Assembly: GCF_013141715.1 (NCBI RefSeq)
Contig: NZ_WHOA01000089.1
Location: 178,455 to 242,454 of the forward strand
Reading direction: 5' to 3'
DNA length: 64,000 nucleotides
Origin: Paenibacillus phytorum
GTDB lineage: Bacteria; Bacillota; Bacilli; Paenibacillales; NBRC-103111
The notes below the pieces were generated by a model, which did not search any database, was not told the origin of the DNA, and worked only from the letters and a program-made list of their open reading frames with translations. The translations under genes were made by a program, and so were the position numbers. Within the stretch, counting starts at the first letter, position 1, and each line of letters begins with the position of its first letter. Below are positions 43,444 to 52,584 of this stretch, piece by piece.

Positions 43444-44802
43444 ATGCTTTTTGTTCTATTTGCACTCTGGATCATCGCGTTGGGGCTTGTCATGGTTGAT
43501 CCACGATCCAGTACGATGCGCTGGATGAGCGCTATTGCTTTTACCGGTGGCTTCGGCGCCCTTGCTGCCGTTTTGTCTGAAACCTTTATCCCCTATATCC
43601 AGCAAACAGTACCCAACCCATCCATTAGTGCTCTACTTTATCGTGTCATGGGCATTAGCTCACTGATATCTTACTATGGCTTGCCATATTCATTTGCCAT
43701 GCTTTCTTTGAGATATAACGCATCCTGGCAGAAGCCAGCTATTCAAACGTGGTTACCAATAGGTCTACTCATTCCTCCAATTGCCTGCATACTGTTCACA
43801 CCCGGTTATACCGAGGAAATGCCCATTACCTTTCCCATCGTAGCCTCCTGGGCTGTTCCTTATATTTTCATTGGTGCTGTACTCATTGTAATCAAAACAG
43901 AACGGCTTCCGGCTATGAAGCGAACGCATTTGTTTACCTGCTTAGCCCTACTTCCGCCTATCCTTTGTGTAGGTATACTTAATTACGTTATGCCAAGCTT
44001 CGGTTTTTACCGTATGTGGGTCTATCACGTATGGATTCTTGCTTTCGTTGTGCCTTTTTTCGTGTTCACTTTTTTCAAATACGGCTTTCTCGGAATGCGT
44101 CTGCTCATCGAACGTCGCAAGCTGGACTCGACGCTCCGCGCCATCACATCGGGAACCGCGATTTTAAACCATTCGATTAAAAATGATGTCGGGAAAATGC
44201 GTTTGTTCCTCGAGAAAATGAAGCAACATGCCGAGGAAACGAATCAATCAGAACTTAAGCAGGACATCGATGTCGTTATGGGGGCTTCCATGCATATCCG
44301 TGACATGATTAGCCGAGTACACGAACAAACACAGGAGCTCCCTCTTCGTGTAACTTCAGCCAATTTGTCGGAGCTTATCAATGAAGTTCTTCTTCCTCTT
44401 GGACCTTACCTAAGTAAAATTCAGGTGAACCAAAGCATACCTGAGAACTTAATTCTACAATTAGATCCCATGCAAATTGCTGAAACGTTAACCAATGTAC
44501 TCATGAATGCGGTAGAAGCTATGCCCAAAGGCGGCGAGCTTACAATTAAAGCGTTTCATGCTAAAAAGAACATGATTTTGGAAATAAGAGATAGCGGAAT
44601 AGGCATGGAGAAATCCGTCCTAAAGCAAGTATTAGAACCGTTTTATACGACCAAAAGCGGCAGTCATAGCAACTTTGGACTCGGACTCGCCTACTGCTAC
44701 AGTGTTATGAAGAAACATGGAGGGGCCTTGGAATTAAGCAGTTCGCCAGGGAAAGGCACGAGTGTGTTTCTAACCTTCCCCGGCAACCGACTAAAGAAAT
44801 AA
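43444..44802 (+). CDS. Multipass sensor histidine kinase
   Basis: 452 residues from ATG 43444 (MLFVLFALWIIALG), preceded by GGAGG; a longer reading overlaps the divergent CPBP gene. Seven or so membrane helices span 1-215. The phosphoacceptor His is in TAILNHSIKNDVGKMRLF (near 240), then HATPase_c with NVLMNAVEAMPKGG (N box, near 360), IRDSGIGM (G1, near 385) and NFGLGLAYCYSVMKKHGG (G2, near 415). Signal unknown; partner is the response regulator 13 nt downstream. Confidence 0.9.
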   Translation: MLFVLFALWIIALGLVMVDPRSSTMRWMSAIAFTGGFGALAAVLSETFIPYIQQTVPNPSISALLYRVMGISSLISYYGLPYSFAMLSLRYNASWQKPAIQTWLPIGLLIPPIACILFTPGYTEEMPITFPIVASWAVPYIFIGAVLIVIKTERLPAMKRTHLFTCLALLPPILCVGILNYVMPSFGFYRMWVYHVWILAFVVPFFVFTFFKYGFLGMRLLIERRKLDSTLRAITSGTAILNHSIKNDVGKMRLFLEKMKQHAEETNQSELKQDIDVVMGASMHIRDMISRVHEQTQELPLRVTSANLSELINEVLLPLGPYLSKIQVNQSIPENLILQLDPMQIAETLTNVLMNAVEAMPKGGELTIKAFHAKKNMILEIRDSGIGMEKSVLKQVLEPFYTTKSGSHSNFGLGLAYCYSVMKKHGGALELSSSPGKGTSVFLTFPGNRLKK

Positions 44803-44815
44803 GGGGGATTTTTAC

Positions 44816-45514
44816 TTGGAACCAATTCGGATTTTGATTGTTGAGGATGACCTTGATTGGCTTCGCGGCCTTAAAGCCTATTTGAATCGTCAGCCAGATT
44901 TGAAAGTCGTGGCCACGGTATCAATAGCAGAAGAAGCCAAGGAACTATTTGCTAATGCGGAACCAGGAGCCGATGTTGTTCTTATGGATATCATGCTGCA
45001 AGATGAGCCCGCGGGCATTGGACTTGCGGAACAAGCACTCTTATCTTGGGGAGTTAAAGTCATCATGCTTACTTCGATGGAGGAAAAAGATTTCATCTTC
45101 CGTTCCTTTCAAGCCGGCGCTATTGACTACCAGATCAAATCTCGATTCGAAGAGCTTCCCACCATTATTCGAGCCGTACATGCACGCCAATCTGCGATTA
45201 ACGCGGCAGTAGCTGAACAGATGAGAGAGGAATTCCGCAGGCTCAAACGGTTAGAGCAGCAATTCAAAGTCAAAGAAGTCAGCGATCTAATCACGCCTAC
45301 AGAGCTTCAGGTACTAGAGATGATTGATCAAGGACATACGCAAACGGAAATTGCAAACCGGTTTTTTATATCCTTACGAACCGTCAAAATCCATGTGGGG
45401 CATATCTTGAAGAAACTAGGTAGTCCGAGCAGCAAAGATGCTGCACAGAAAATCAGAGACTTGGGTTTGTTTGAACGAGGGAATAAAACGGGCGGAGACG
45501 GCAAAGGGGACTAA
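44816..45514 (+). CDS. NarL/LuxR-type response regulator
   Basis: 232 residues, TTG start at 44816 with AGGGGG 8 nt upstream. Receiver domain 1-120: acidic pair in LIVEDDLDW, phospho-Asp in VVLMDIMLQ (near 56), conserved Lys in YQIKSRF. C-terminal LuxR HTH 165-225: LTPTELQVLEMIDQGHTQTEIANRFFISLRTVKIHVGHILKKLG. Cotranscribed with the kinase. The stop overlaps the convergent YitT-type gene by 4 nt. Targets unknown; the flanking CPBP and YitT-type genes are candidates. Confidence 0.92.
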   Translation: MEPIRILIVEDDLDWLRGLKAYLNRQPDLKVVATVSIAEEAKELFANAEPGADVVLMDIMLQDEPAGIGLAEQALLSWGVKVIMLTSMEEKDFIFRSFQAGAIDYQIKSRFEELPTIIRAVHARQSAINAAVAEQMREEFRRLKRLEQQFKVKEVSDLITPTELQVLEMIDQGHTQTEIANRFFISLRTVKIHVGHILKKLGSPSSKDAAQKIRDLGLFERGNKTGGDGKGD

Positions 45515-46416
45515 TGGATGTCCCGCTTCTTGAAACGTCCTCCCTTGACATCGTGGATATTGCCAACTGCGAGAAACGCTGCAGGATCGAGCTCATCCAC
45601 GATGGATTTCAACTTCGCTTCCTCCAGCCGCGTAATTACACAGAAAATGACCTTTTTGTTATCTCCCGTGAAGCCGCCTTCCCCTTCCAGATAAGTGACA
45701 CCGCGCCCTAAGCGGTCCAAAATAGCTTCACCGATTTGTCTGAAGCTATCACTAATGATCCATACGGACTTCGACTCATCAAACCCTTCAATGGTCACGT
45801 CAATCATTTTATAAGCAATAAAATAAGCTATCAGGGAATACATCGCACGATCCCAACTGTATACAAACCCTGCGCTGCCTAGAATGAATAGGTTGAAAAA
45901 CATCACAATCTCGCCTACAGAGAACGGTATCTTTTTGGAAACGAGAATTGCAACAATTTCTGTACCATCGAGTGAACCCCCGAAACGAATCACCATTCCT
46001 ACCCCAATACCGAGAATAATGCCGCCGAATACTGCTGCAAGCAAAGGATCATTGGTTAGCTCTTTCACGGGGTGTAGCAGATACGTTCCTGTGGACATGA
46101 CCAGAATTGCGAAAAGCGTCGATAATGCAAACGTTTTTCCAATTAATTTATATCCGATAAACAGGAATGGAAGATTTAATAAGGTCAAAAATATCCCGAC
46201 TTGAAAATTGGTTAGATAAGATAAAATGATGGATATCCCCGTGATGCCCCCGTCAATAATTCTGTTAGGGACTAAGAAAATTTCCAATCCAATTGACATT
46301 AGCACCGCACCTAAAAATAAAAACACGCTGCGTCGAAGTAAAGCTCTTTTTGTCATTCTTCGATGCTGCATTTGCATTGTCGCTTTTTTCACATATTGAA
46401 CTTGTTCCTCCGCCAT
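45511..46416 (-). CDS. YitT family membrane protein (DUF161/DUF2179)
   Basis: 301 residues. Six membrane helices in the first 200 residues: LFLGAVLMSIGLEIFLVPNRIIDGGITGISIILSYL is the typical YitT repeat, and GIILGIGVGMVIRFGGSLDGTEIVAILVSKK the second. A C-terminal cytoplasmic DUF2179 domain (about 220-295) contains GRGVTYLEGEGGFTGDNKKVIFCVITRLE. Function is unknown; transport is presumed. ATG 46416 follows GGAGGGG. Confidence 0.9.
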   Translation of the reverse strand: MAEEQVQYVKKATMQMQHRRMTKRALLRRSVFLFLGAVLMSIGLEIFLVPNRIIDGGITGISIILSYLTNFQVGIFLTLLNLPFLFIGYKLIGKTFALSTLFAILVMSTGTYLLHPVKELTNDPLLAAVFGGIILGIGVGMVIRFGGSLDGTEIVAILVSKKIPFSVGEIVMFFNLFILGSAGFVYSWDRAMYSLIAYFIAYKMIDVTIEGFDESKSVWIISDSFRQIGEAILDRLGRGVTYLEGEGGFTGDNKKVIFCVITRLEEAKLKSIVDELDPAAFLAVGNIHDVKGGRFKKRDIH

Positions 46417-46524
46417 GAAATCCCCTCCATTTCTCTATCTTCTATACTTACATTTCTCGACAAAACCATCTTTTTCCTGCCTATTAAGCCTTTCTTTTGA
46501 TACTTTATTATAAAAAATGTTAGA

Positions 46525-46563
46525 TATAATACCATCGAATATTACCGTCGGCCGTGGTATAAT
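46525..46563 (+). promoter_or_regulatory. Two TATAAT elements upstream of ltaS-like gene 2
   Basis: TATAAT occurs at 46525-46530 and 46558-46563, 53-90 nt before the start; neither has a well-spaced strong -35. One or both are probable -10 elements. Confidence 0.35.
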
Positions 46564-46615
46564 GATGGCTGTTGCCATTTACAATTTCTTAATTTGAAAG
46601 TCATAGGAGACACAT

Positions 46616-48727
46616 ATGAACCAGCACATTAGCCGCTTATTGCTTCTGACCAGGCAACGATTGCCACTATTATTAATTGCCTTAATTCCTGTATTGATCA
46701 TGGAAATTTTGAGCCGCGGGAACTATATAGAAATGATTACTTGGAGTTACAAGCATCTGCTTGAACTGCTATTCAATGAATGGATCGTCATCAGCTTGTT
46801 ATTGTTATTCATCGCCATGATTGGCCGAACTAGAATTGCCTATTGGGTCATTTCAGGTATACTTCTTACCTTGGCCCTCATAAGTGGCGTAAAGCTGAAA
46901 ATATTAGGTGTCCCTTTGACACCCTGGGATATCGTCTTGGCAGGCGAAGCCTCGGATATGGTGAAATATATCTCGAATATTCTAAGCTTCAAAATTTTGA
47001 TAATCATTCTTTTGTTCCTGGTGGCCAGTTATTTCTTGTTATACCGCACGACCTTATTCTCGAAAAAGGTTGCACTAAAAGAACGTGGGATCCTTGCCGT
47101 AATTGCGGTTGTTATGTTGTCTGCGGTTTACACGGATCTCCCCCTTCCGATTCAGAAATGGTGCGGTATCCATGCATCCGTATGGAACCAAGTTGAGAAT
47201 ACCAAAACGAACGGCTACGCATTAGCATCGTTTCTGAATACGAAGTCGATGTTTACCGATAAACGTGAAGGTTACGATGATAAAGCTGTTGAAGCTATTG
47301 TTAGTAATACACCTAAGCCGATTAAAGCTGGGGACCCAAACAATCCTGTAAAACCAAACGTTATTGTCGTGTTAAGTGAGGCTTTCTGGGATCCAACCGT
47401 TATCAAAGGTGTGGAGTTCAGCCGTGATCCGATTCCATTCTTCCATAAGCTGCAGCAGACGGGGACAAGCGGTACGATGCTTTCACCGCAATATGGCGGG
47501 GGTACAGCCAATGTCGAGTTTGAGGTTTTGACAGGTAACTCCATGCGTTTCCTACCGCAAGGCTCTATCGCCTACAATCAATTCCTTACGAATGAAGTAG
47601 ATTCTTTGGCAAGTATTTACGCCAGACAAGGCTACACATCAACGGCGATAAGTCCTTTCTACAACTGGTATTTCAACAGTAATAAAATATATAAGTACTT
47701 TGGGTTCTCCAAGTATATTCCAATCGAATACTTTAAGCCTAACTATTCTGGTCCTTATATCGCAGACAGCGAAGTTGCTGCCAATATTATTCATGCGACT
47801 GACCAAAGCGATGGACCCGATTTCGTATTTGCTAACACGATGGAAAACCATTTTCACTTTTTCCCAGGTAAGTTCCCAAAAAATACAATCGATGTTACTG
47901 GCAATATGTCTCCTTCTTCTCAAGGTATGCTTGAAACGCTTGCCCAAGGCATTAATGCCTCAGATAAAATGTTGAAGGAATTAGTTGAGTACTACGAGAA
48001 AAAGGGTGAACCAACGATTATCGCTTTCTGGGGAGACCACTTACCAGCCCTAGGTGATGATTATGCCACTTACATTGACACTAAGTATATTAGCGGCAAA
48101 GACGATCCCGATTTCCTGAAAAAGATGTACAGCGTTCCGCTCGTCGTTTGGAACAATTTTGACCTAGGGCGCAAAGATACATTAAATATTAGTCCTTCAT
48201 TCTTAGGCCCTTATCTTATTGAATTATCCAAACAGCAAGGCAGCTATTATACCGATTATTTAAGTCAACTTTCGAAAAAGATCCCTGTCATCCCACCGAA
48301 AGATCATTATGAGGCAATGCATATTAACGAACAGGACCTTAAGGATTACGAGACTTTGCAGTATGATATCATTTTCGGTGATCGACATGCTTACAAGGAT
48401 TATAAAATTCCCATTATAGATTCCAAGTATATGCTCGGATTTGGACCGATCACCCTTGATAAAGTCGAATCAGATACGCAGGATCTATCTGGACGTTCAA
48501 GTGTAACCCTAACGGTGAGAGGAAGCAATATCCCTGCCCTTGGCTACGTTACTTTAAATGGCAAAGCCCTTCCAAGTACATGGCAAGATGAACATACACT
48601 GACTGCCAAGGTCGAAGGCCATTTACTCAAAGCTGGAATCTGGGACATTCAAGTGAATGTGAAAGATTCAAAGGAAACCATCGTCGGTAAATCAAACACA
48701 TTGCCTATCGAAATAGGCGGGCGTTAA
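46616..48727 (+). CDS. LtaS-like phosphoglycerol transferase / sulfatase family membrane protein, paralog 2
   Basis: 703 residues, collinear with the 38730 paralog: five N-terminal helices, IVVLSEAFWDP (near 247), GGGTANVEFEVLTGNSM (near 296; Thr as probable nucleophile), FANTMENHFHFFPG (near 408), AFWGDHLPALG (near 468), and a C-terminal IPT/TIG-like domain (about 600-700: GRSSVTLTVRGSNIPALGYVTLNGKALPSTW). ATG 46616 follows TAGGAG. Monocistronic with a strong terminator. The close similarity over the full length, including the extra domain, points to duplication or two related synthases. Confidence 0.88.
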   Translation: MNQHISRLLLLTRQRLPLLLIALIPVLIMEILSRGNYIEMITWSYKHLLELLFNEWIVISLLLLFIAMIGRTRIAYWVISGILLTLALISGVKLKILGVPLTPWDIVLAGEASDMVKYISNILSFKILIIILLFLVASYFLLYRTTLFSKKVALKERGILAVIAVVMLSAVYTDLPLPIQKWCGIHASVWNQVENTKTNGYALASFLNTKSMFTDKREGYDDKAVEAIVSNTPKPIKAGDPNNPVKPNVIVVLSEAFWDPTVIKGVEFSRDPIPFFHKLQQTGTSGTMLSPQYGGGTANVEFEVLTGNSMRFLPQGSIAYNQFLTNEVDSLASIYARQGYTSTAISPFYNWYFNSNKIYKYFGFSKYIPIEYFKPNYSGPYIADSEVAANIIHATDQSDGPDFVFANTMENHFHFFPGKFPKNTIDVTGNMSPSSQGMLETLAQGINASDKMLKELVEYYEKKGEPTIIAFWGDHLPALGDDYATYIDTKYISGKDDPDFLKKMYSVPLVVWNNFDLGRKDTLNISPSFLGPYLIELSKQQGSYYTDYLSQLSKKIPVIPPKDHYEAMHINEQDLKDYETLQYDIIFGDRHAYKDYKIPIIDSKYMLGFGPITLDKVESDTQDLSGRSSVTLTVRGSNIPALGYVTLNGKALPSTWQDEHTLTAKVEGHLLKAGIWDIQVNVKDSKETIVGKSNTLPIEIGGR

Positions 48728-48742
48728 GCTAGGTTGGATGCC

Positions 48743-48778
48743 AAGACCCCTTTTCTCTAATTTGAGAAAAGGGGTCTT
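48743..48778 (+). terminator. Terminator of ltaS-like gene 2
   Basis: Perfect 15-bp stem AAGACCCCTTTTCTC / GAGAAAAGGGGTCTT, 6-nt loop, then TTTA. Confidence 0.88.
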
Positions 48779-48798
48779 TACTAACATCTCTAAGGAAA

Positions 48799-48835
48799 AA
48801 GAAAAGCTCAATCCACGAATGGATGAGCTTTTCTC
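48799..48835 (-). terminator. Terminator after the Gfo/Idh/MocA gene
   Basis: Minus-strand AGAAAAGCTCA / TGAGCTTTTCT-type stem with inner TCCA/TGGA pairing, followed by TTTTTCC. Back-to-back with the previous terminator. Confidence 0.8.
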
Positions 48836-48847
48836 TTATGACCTAGA

Positions 48848-49867
48848 TTACAGGGAGATAACTTTTCCTGTTGCTTCGGATTCAAAAGCAGCAAGGATGA
48901 CTTGCAAGGAGCGTAGCCCCTCTTCGCCGGAAATACGCGGCTTTTGGCCTTCCAGAATGCTCGTAATGAACTCGTCAATGACACCACTATGCGTTTGTTT
49001 CTCGTTCGTTGCAATTTGTCCGAGTTTATAACGTTCAACCGTACCATCACGAAGCTCAACGATGACTTGGTCGTTCGGATCGGTATCGATTTTGATAACA
49101 CCATTCTCACACCATAACACGGTTGAGTTGTCTTGACCTTTATAATAAGTCCAGCTAGCGACTAGTGAGCCAGTCGCGCCGCTTTTCATGCGAAGCAAGC
49201 AAGTCGAGTTATCGTCAACATCTGTACCTTCTTTATGAAGGGTACCGACGAAAGCAGCCACTTGTACAACCTCATCAGCAAGCAACCAACGAATTAAATC
49301 TGACTTGTGTACGCCAAGATCGCCCATCGCGCCCATTGTTGCTTCTTCTTTGCGGAAGAACCAGCTTTCTCGTCCGTCCACGCTCCATCCTTCCGGACCT
49401 GGATGTCCGAAAGATGTACGGAATGTCAGAACTTTACCCAATTTGCCGGAATTCAAAATTTCTTTGGCTTTGACATGTGGAGGCATCAGGCGTTGGTTGT
49501 GACCAACCATTAAAAACACGCCATTTTTCTTTGCTGCTTCAATCATTGCCTCAGCTTCTTCTGCTGTTGAAGCCATTGGCTTCTCCACCAGGACATGAGC
49601 GCCTGCATTTGCAGCGGCAATGGATACTTCAGCATGAAGAAAGTTCGGTGTACATACACTAACTGCATCCACTTTCTCCTGCTTCAACATTTCGGTATAG
49701 CTGCTGTATGCCTTGCCACCGTGCAGCTTTGCATAGTGCTCCGCTCTCTCCAGAACAGGATCGACGAAAGCAACGAGTTCAACATTCGAATTCCAAGAAT
49801 ATTCCGGGATATGTCTATGTTTAGCTATAGAACCGCAACCTACTACGGCTACTTTAATTTTACTCAT
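48848..49867 (-). CDS. Gfo/Idh/MocA family NAD(P)-dependent oxidoreductase
   Basis: 339 residues. Rossmann motif VAVVGCGSIAKHRHIPEY near 5-22; EKPMASTAEEAEAMIEAA (with the conserved EKP lysine) near 93-110; C-terminal sheet domain with the GAMGDLGVHKSDLIRWLL segment (His and Asp near 185). Oxidises or reduces a sugar or inositol-type substrate. It lies 24 nt after a TIM-barrel epimerase/isomerase gene on the same strand, a common pair in inositol- or sugar-catabolic operons, beside an AraC regulator. Confidence 0.9.
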   Translation of the reverse strand: MSKIKVAVVGCGSIAKHRHIPEYSWNSNVELVAFVDPVLERAEHYAKLHGGKAYSSYTEMLKQEKVDAVSVCTPNFLHAEVSIAAANAGAHVLVEKPMASTAEEAEAMIEAAKKNGVFLMVGHNQRLMPPHVKAKEILNSGKLGKVLTFRTSFGHPGPEGWSVDGRESWFFRKEEATMGAMGDLGVHKSDLIRWLLADEVVQVAAFVGTLHKEGTDVDDNSTCLLRMKSGATGSLVASWTYYKGQDNSTVLWCENGVIKIDTDPNDQVIVELRDGTVERYKLGQIATNEKQTHSGVIDEFITSILEGQKPRISGEEGLRSLQVILAAFESEATGKVISL

Positions 49868-49891
49868 GTTTATTAATGCTCCTTTTAATTG

Positions 49892-50668
49892 TTAGTTATG
49901 AACATTTGTGTAATGCTCTTTTACCCAGTTCAAGCTGTTCTCAACACTTGTAAGTGGTGGCTTCTGGCAGTGATCCTGCTCAACAACAAGCCATTCAACT
50001 CCTGCTTGCTCGGCCGCTTTGATCACTTTTTCCAAAGGAACATCGCCTAAGCCCAGCTCTAATGTTACTAATTTACCTTCTGCATCTTTCGTGAAATCTT
50101 TGAAATGAAGCAGCGGTAGTCGGCCCGCATATTTCGCTATGTAGGCAAGTGGGTCTTGACCAGCGAATTGAACCCAACAAACGTCCATCTCTACGTTAAT
50201 TGCATCTTCACCTGTTTTGGCAAACATGGCATCAAAGACGAACTCGTTATCCACTTTATGATGAAATTCGAAATCATGATTGTGGTAAAGGAATTGCAAT
50301 CCTTGTTTATTCGTTTCTACGGCAATCGCTTGGCATTCAGCAATCAGCGCTTTCCATTGTTCTGCTGAATCGCGTTCTTCAGCACCAACATACGGGCAGA
50401 TTGCATACTTAGCACCGATTGTTTTCAGGTAGTCAAGTTCCCCTTGCAGATCTTTACGAAATCTCTCTAAACTCACGTGACTGCCGAATGCTTTCAAACC
50501 TAGCTCATCCAGCAGCTGTTTGAGTTCAGCAGCAGGCTTACCATAATAACCCGCAAATTCTACACCTTCATATCCTAACTTCGCTACATGACGAAGTGTG
50601 CCTTCCATATCTTTTTCCATATCATCTCTTAATGTATACAATTGCAGACCAATTCCTAAACGTCCCAT
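49892..50668 (-). CDS. Sugar phosphate isomerase/epimerase family protein (xylose isomerase-like TIM barrel)
   Basis: ATG 50668 (MGRLGIGLQLYTLRDDMEKD) is chosen for GAGGAG upstream. 258 residues. IGLQLYTLRDDM, LGYEGVEFAGYYG, FLYHNHDFEFHH (metal His), NVEMDVCWVQFAG (Glu, Asp), LLHFKDF (His) and GLGDVPLEKVIKAAEQAGVEWLVVEQD (Glu) follow the family's metal-site layout. Likely acts on keto-sugars or inosose-type substrates in the same pathway as the Gfo/Idh partner. Divergent from the AraC regulator at 50804. Confidence 0.88.
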   Translation of the reverse strand: MGRLGIGLQLYTLRDDMEKDMEGTLRHVAKLGYEGVEFAGYYGKPAAELKQLLDELGLKAFGSHVSLERFRKDLQGELDYLKTIGAKYAICPYVGAEERDSAEQWKALIAECQAIAVETNKQGLQFLYHNHDFEFHHKVDNEFVFDAMFAKTGEDAINVEMDVCWVQFAGQDPLAYIAKYAGRLPLLHFKDFTKDAEGKLVTLELGLGDVPLEKVIKAAEQAGVEWLVVEQDHCQKPPLTSVENSLNWVKEHYTNVHN

Positions 50669-50803
50669 TTGTTCTCCTCTTTTCTTATCATCCATATTTT
50701 TATAAATAATTCACGATAGAATTAGTATAATGGATCATAGCCTTATATGACCATTCACGATATAATCAAAACATCTCTTATTTGGCTATGAAAGGTGAAT
50801 ACA

Positions 50804-51604
50804 ATGGAAACTGAGGTCTTAACCTGCGGCTATTCTTTTCATATGGAACCGTTTAATGTGAGCAACAAATTCCAACTCAACTTTTATCTTTTTCGCTTAC
50901 AGACAGAAGGCACATGCGAGGTTTTAGTAGATGGGCGTATGCAGCGAATCGAAGCTGGCCATCTTCTTCTTTTTCAACCGGGAGACCCTTATGAGCTTCG
51001 TATCGAACATGAGTTGGATCAACCAAACAGTAAAATCGCGAGCGGCGACTATTATGTATTCTGTAAAGGCGCATGGATCGATGCCTGGTGGAAACGCAGC
51101 CTCAAACAGACTTGTACGCGCATCGACTTAGATGCTCGCTTAATTTCGCTATGGCGGCAGCTTATTCTTGAGAAACGCAGAATGGAAGAAGAAAACCAAG
51201 AGCTTAGCGGCTTTTTGCTGCAAGCCCTTTGCCTATATGTAGAGCGTGCAGCAACGGAAACCGTCTCTTTACAAGGACGTCCATTTACCGGAACACGTAT
51301 GAAAAGGTTCATTGAAGCACAAGCTACGGCAACTTTTAAAGTAGATGATGTTGCCAACCATGTTGGACTCAGCGTTTCCCGCGCGGTTCATTTGTTCAAA
51401 GAATGCTTCGGCAAAACCATGATCCAATACGCCCTTGAAGTGCGCCTATCCAGCGCTGTGGAACGCATGCATGATAGTTCAATGTCCCTGGAACAAATCG
51501 CCTTAAGCTGCGGTTTCGGCAGTTATCCCTACTTTCACCGAGCATTTAAACATAGATTTGGCACATCCCCCAAGCTTTTTCGCCAAAACGCTCAGCAAAA
51601 TTAA
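50804..51604 (+). CDS. AraC family transcriptional regulator
   Basis: 266 residues from ATG 50804 with AAAGGTG 6 nt upstream; a GTG 9 nt earlier is possible. Cupin-type N-terminal domain (about 15-100: EVLVDGRMQRIEAGHLLLFQPGDPYEL) and C-terminal HTH pair (about 170-265: VDDVANHVGLSVSRAVHLFKECFGKTMIQYALEVRLSSAVERM and LEQIALSCGFGSYPYFHRAFKHRFGTSPKLFRQ). Divergent from the isomerase/dehydrogenase operon, its probable target. Confidence 0.9.
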   Translation: METEVLTCGYSFHMEPFNVSNKFQLNFYLFRLQTEGTCEVLVDGRMQRIEAGHLLLFQPGDPYELRIEHELDQPNSKIASGDYYVFCKGAWIDAWWKRSLKQTCTRIDLDARLISLWRQLILEKRRMEEENQELSGFLLQALCLYVERAATETVSLQGRPFTGTRMKRFIEAQATATFKVDDVANHVGLSVSRAVHLFKECFGKTMIQYALEVRLSSAVERMHDSSMSLEQIALSCGFGSYPYFHRAFKHRFGTSPKLFRQNAQQN

Positions 51605-51804
51605 CGAAGCATCGAATTCACAAATATTTCAAGAAATGCTATCTAAGAGTGAAACATTTCCTCTCTCTCATCCGTATAAGCTTATGAGAAGTAAAAATAC
51701 ATAGAAATATATGGTTTTGTTTCAAAATTGTAAAACTATTTTAAGGTTAATTTAATAATATTCATATATGCTAGACCTATATCCAATTCCTAGGATGGTG
51801 AAAA

Positions 51805-52035
51805 ATGATGAAAATGTTTATTACAATTCACAACAAACCCGTGCCAGTCTACTCAGATGAGAAAAATAAAAAGAAATTCAATTTATTGAAATCCGCACTC
51901 GAAGCTAAAGTGACCAAAGGAAGAGCAACCATTAAGAAATGCTTGGATTCTATCATTAGTATTGAGATCGTAGGTTGTGAAGCGATTCTCCATTCCTTTA
52001 ATGAGCGCGACTCCCTTGCATTATCCCTTTACTAA
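51805..52035 (+). CDS. Small lysine-rich hypothetical protein
   Basis: 76 residues, not recognised. It opens MFITIHNKPVPVYSDEKNKKKFNLLKSALEAK and has no membrane segment, signal peptide or repeat. GGATGGTG precedes two adjacent ATGs (51805, 51808), and a strong terminator follows the stop directly, so it looks like a genuine single-gene unit. Confidence 0.65.
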   Translation: MMKMFITIHNKPVPVYSDEKNKKKFNLLKSALEAKVTKGRATIKKCLDSIISIEIVGCEAILHSFNERDSLALSLY

Positions 52036-52070
52036 AAAAACGAGAAGTCCTCAGGACTTCTCGTTTTTTT
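52034..52070. terminator. Bidirectional terminator between small ORF and dinB-like gene
   Basis: Twelve-bp stem AACGAGAAGTCC / GGACTTCTCGTT with TCA loop, flanked by an A-run and a T-run. Overlaps both stops. Confidence 0.9.
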
Positions 52071-52584
52071 AGTCATTATATTTTTGTTGGATGACGACAA
52101 GATGATGCTGAGCATGACCGGCTATCACATAGGCAAGCGCGCGTGCAGAGATTTCATTGTTATTAGCAATCCCTTTACGCGACCAGGCTTCTTCTGAAAT
52201 TGTTTTCAGCAGAGAAAACGTGGCTTGACGTGCCGCTTGAAAGTCGTTTAACAAATCCTCCATCGACAAGTCGTCGAAAGAAGCATTGTCGATAAATAAA
52301 TCCTGATCAAATCCTGGTAAATTCGTTGTATCTCCACGAGCAATACGCAGCATCCGATAACTCATAATCCGCTCCGTATCAGTTATATGCCCCAAGACTT
52401 CTTTCAAGCTCCACTTCCCTGGCTCATATCGATAAAGCCCTTGCTTATCATTAATCGGCGAAAACAAAGCGACAACAGCGTCTAATTGGCTGTGTAAAAA
52501 GGACAGATAGTCGCCTTCCGGAACTTGACTAATATAACCAGTAAAATATGGTGAGTGTTCTTCACTACTAGGTCGCTGCAGCAT
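52069..52584 (-). CDS. DinB family protein
   Basis: Four-helix bundle of the DinB/YfiT superfamily, 171 residues. Putative metal ligands: His in LKEVLGHITDTERIM (near 65) and the HAQHH pair near the C-terminus (about 160-164), with DTERIMSYRMLRIARGD typical of DinB_2. Members are thiol-transferases or damage-induced proteins; the activity is not predictable here. ATG 52584 with a weak GGGAG upstream. Confidence 0.85.
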   Translation of the reverse strand: MLQRPSSEEHSPYFTGYISQVPEGDYLSFLHSQLDAVVALFSPINDKQGLYRYEPGKWSLKEVLGHITDTERIMSYRMLRIARGDTTNLPGFDQDLFIDNASFDDLSMEDLLNDFQAARQATFSLLKTISEEAWSRKGIANNNEISARALAYVIAGHAQHHLVVIQQKYND

